A program made the position numbers and the translations under genes. Source: Armatimonadota bacterium (lineage in GTDB: Bacteria; Armatimonadota; Fervidibacteria; Fervidibacterales; Thermosaccharophagaceae). Taken from it: a stretch of 36,469 bases of DNA. How positions within the stretch are numbered: the first letter of the stretch is position 1; each line of letters begins with the position of its first letter. Positions 36,244 to 36,469 of this stretch are shown one piece after another. The DNA is taken from positions 1 through 36,469 of the forward strand of contig JANXAS010000032.1 of the NCBI GenBank assembly GCA_025062195.1, written 5' to 3'. The notes under the pieces are model-generated. The model worked only from the letters and a program-made list of their open reading frames with translations. It had not been told where the DNA came from and did not search any database.

Positions 36244-36469
36244 CTCGTAGTAAGGCACGGAACAAAGCGTAGCGCCGTTAAAAATGGAACATGGGGCATG
36301 GGACACGGAACAATGGGCAATTTATGACGCCACTTCGCTATCGCTTCGTGGCTAACTACAAACCTGCCGTTTGTTCGCAGTAAGGCATGGAGCAAAGCGT
36401 AGCGCCGTTAAAAATGGAACATGGGGCATGGGACACGGAACAATGGGCAATTTATGACGCCACTTCGCT
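36244..36469. repeat. 130-bp tandem repeat of family A, running off the window
   Basis: TAAGGCACGGAACAAAGCG (36251) recurs as TAAGGCATGGAGCAAAGCG (36381), exactly 130 bases later, and the rest of the unit is identical up to the window end. Each unit has five 7-bp units: TGGAACA, TGGGGCA, TGGGACA, CGGAACA, ATGGGCA (36285-36319). The right inner end is GCTTCGTGGCTAACTAC. Confidence 0.85.

Larger units (their letters stand above)
35599..36469. other. Repeat-filled right end of the window
   Basis: No gene is seen in the last 870 bases. It holds a complete family A element (35624-35822), family C units (36036-36210) and the start of a 130-bp tandem repeat (from 36244) that continues beyond the window. 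The stretch 35823-36035 shows nothing I recognise. Confidence 0.6.

Overview
This window looks like a stretch of chromosome from a free-living bacterium with about half G+C. It is probably a thermophile of the Fervidibacteria/Armatimonadota type. That placement is an inference from the protein mix (a DUF6754 protein, a GH172/DUF2961 protein, a PMT-type glycosyltransferase, a YabO/RqcP-like S4 protein) and from unusually repeat-rich intergenic DNA; it is not proven. Starts are commonly preceded by GGTGA or GGTGAT, the 3' part of the Shine-Dalgarno core, and this was used to choose between alternative starts. I recognised no tRNA, rRNA, riboswitch, transposase, phage gene or cas gene.

Layout. 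1-2.6 kb (+): pdxS-pdxT (PLP synthase) and cdsA. 2.6-6.4 kb (-): mutS followed by an alpha-toroid (terpenoid-cyclase-like) protein. 6.8-9.2 kb (-): a GH172 glycosidase and a Gfo/Idh/MocA oxidoreductase. 9.4 kb (+): an MTH1187-type thiamine-binding protein. 9.95-17.06 kb (-): a compact run secA, prfB, sugar-phosphate-isomerase-like TIM barrel, DUF58 protein, CAP-domain protein, with overlaps or very short gaps. prfB carries the classic +1 programmed frameshift site (CTT TGA C), so its true N-terminus lies in another frame. 17.5-19.2 kb (+): a GT39/PMT-like membrane glycosyltransferase. 19.7-22.5 kb (-): a secreted LamG/DUF1080-like protein, an RqcP-like S4 protein and a PAP2 phosphatase.

23.5-28.4 kb (-) is the least explained part. 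It is a set of membrane proteins: a DUF6754 protein, a 7-TM protein, a protein with an alpha/beta-looking domain between two TM segments, and a 6-TM protein with a beta-sandwich-like domain inserted after TM2. A 101-aa hypothetical lies upstream. These have no assigned function and are the best candidate for an undescribed system. A repeat cluster splits the set, including two 28-bp repeats with CRISPR-like spacing but no cas genes.

28.7-35.6 kb: glgA (+), fabH-fabD (+), then on the minus strand a HAD phosphatase followed by a 1-phosphofructokinase-family kinase, and a secreted CsgG/FlgT-like protein. The long gaps (19.2-19.7, 21.2-21.8, 22.5-23.5, 26.4-27.1, 32.5-33.0, 35.6-36.5 kb) are filled with at least four families of hairpin-rich repeats. 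Some have imperfect terminal inverted repeats and a centre built of 7-bp tandem units.
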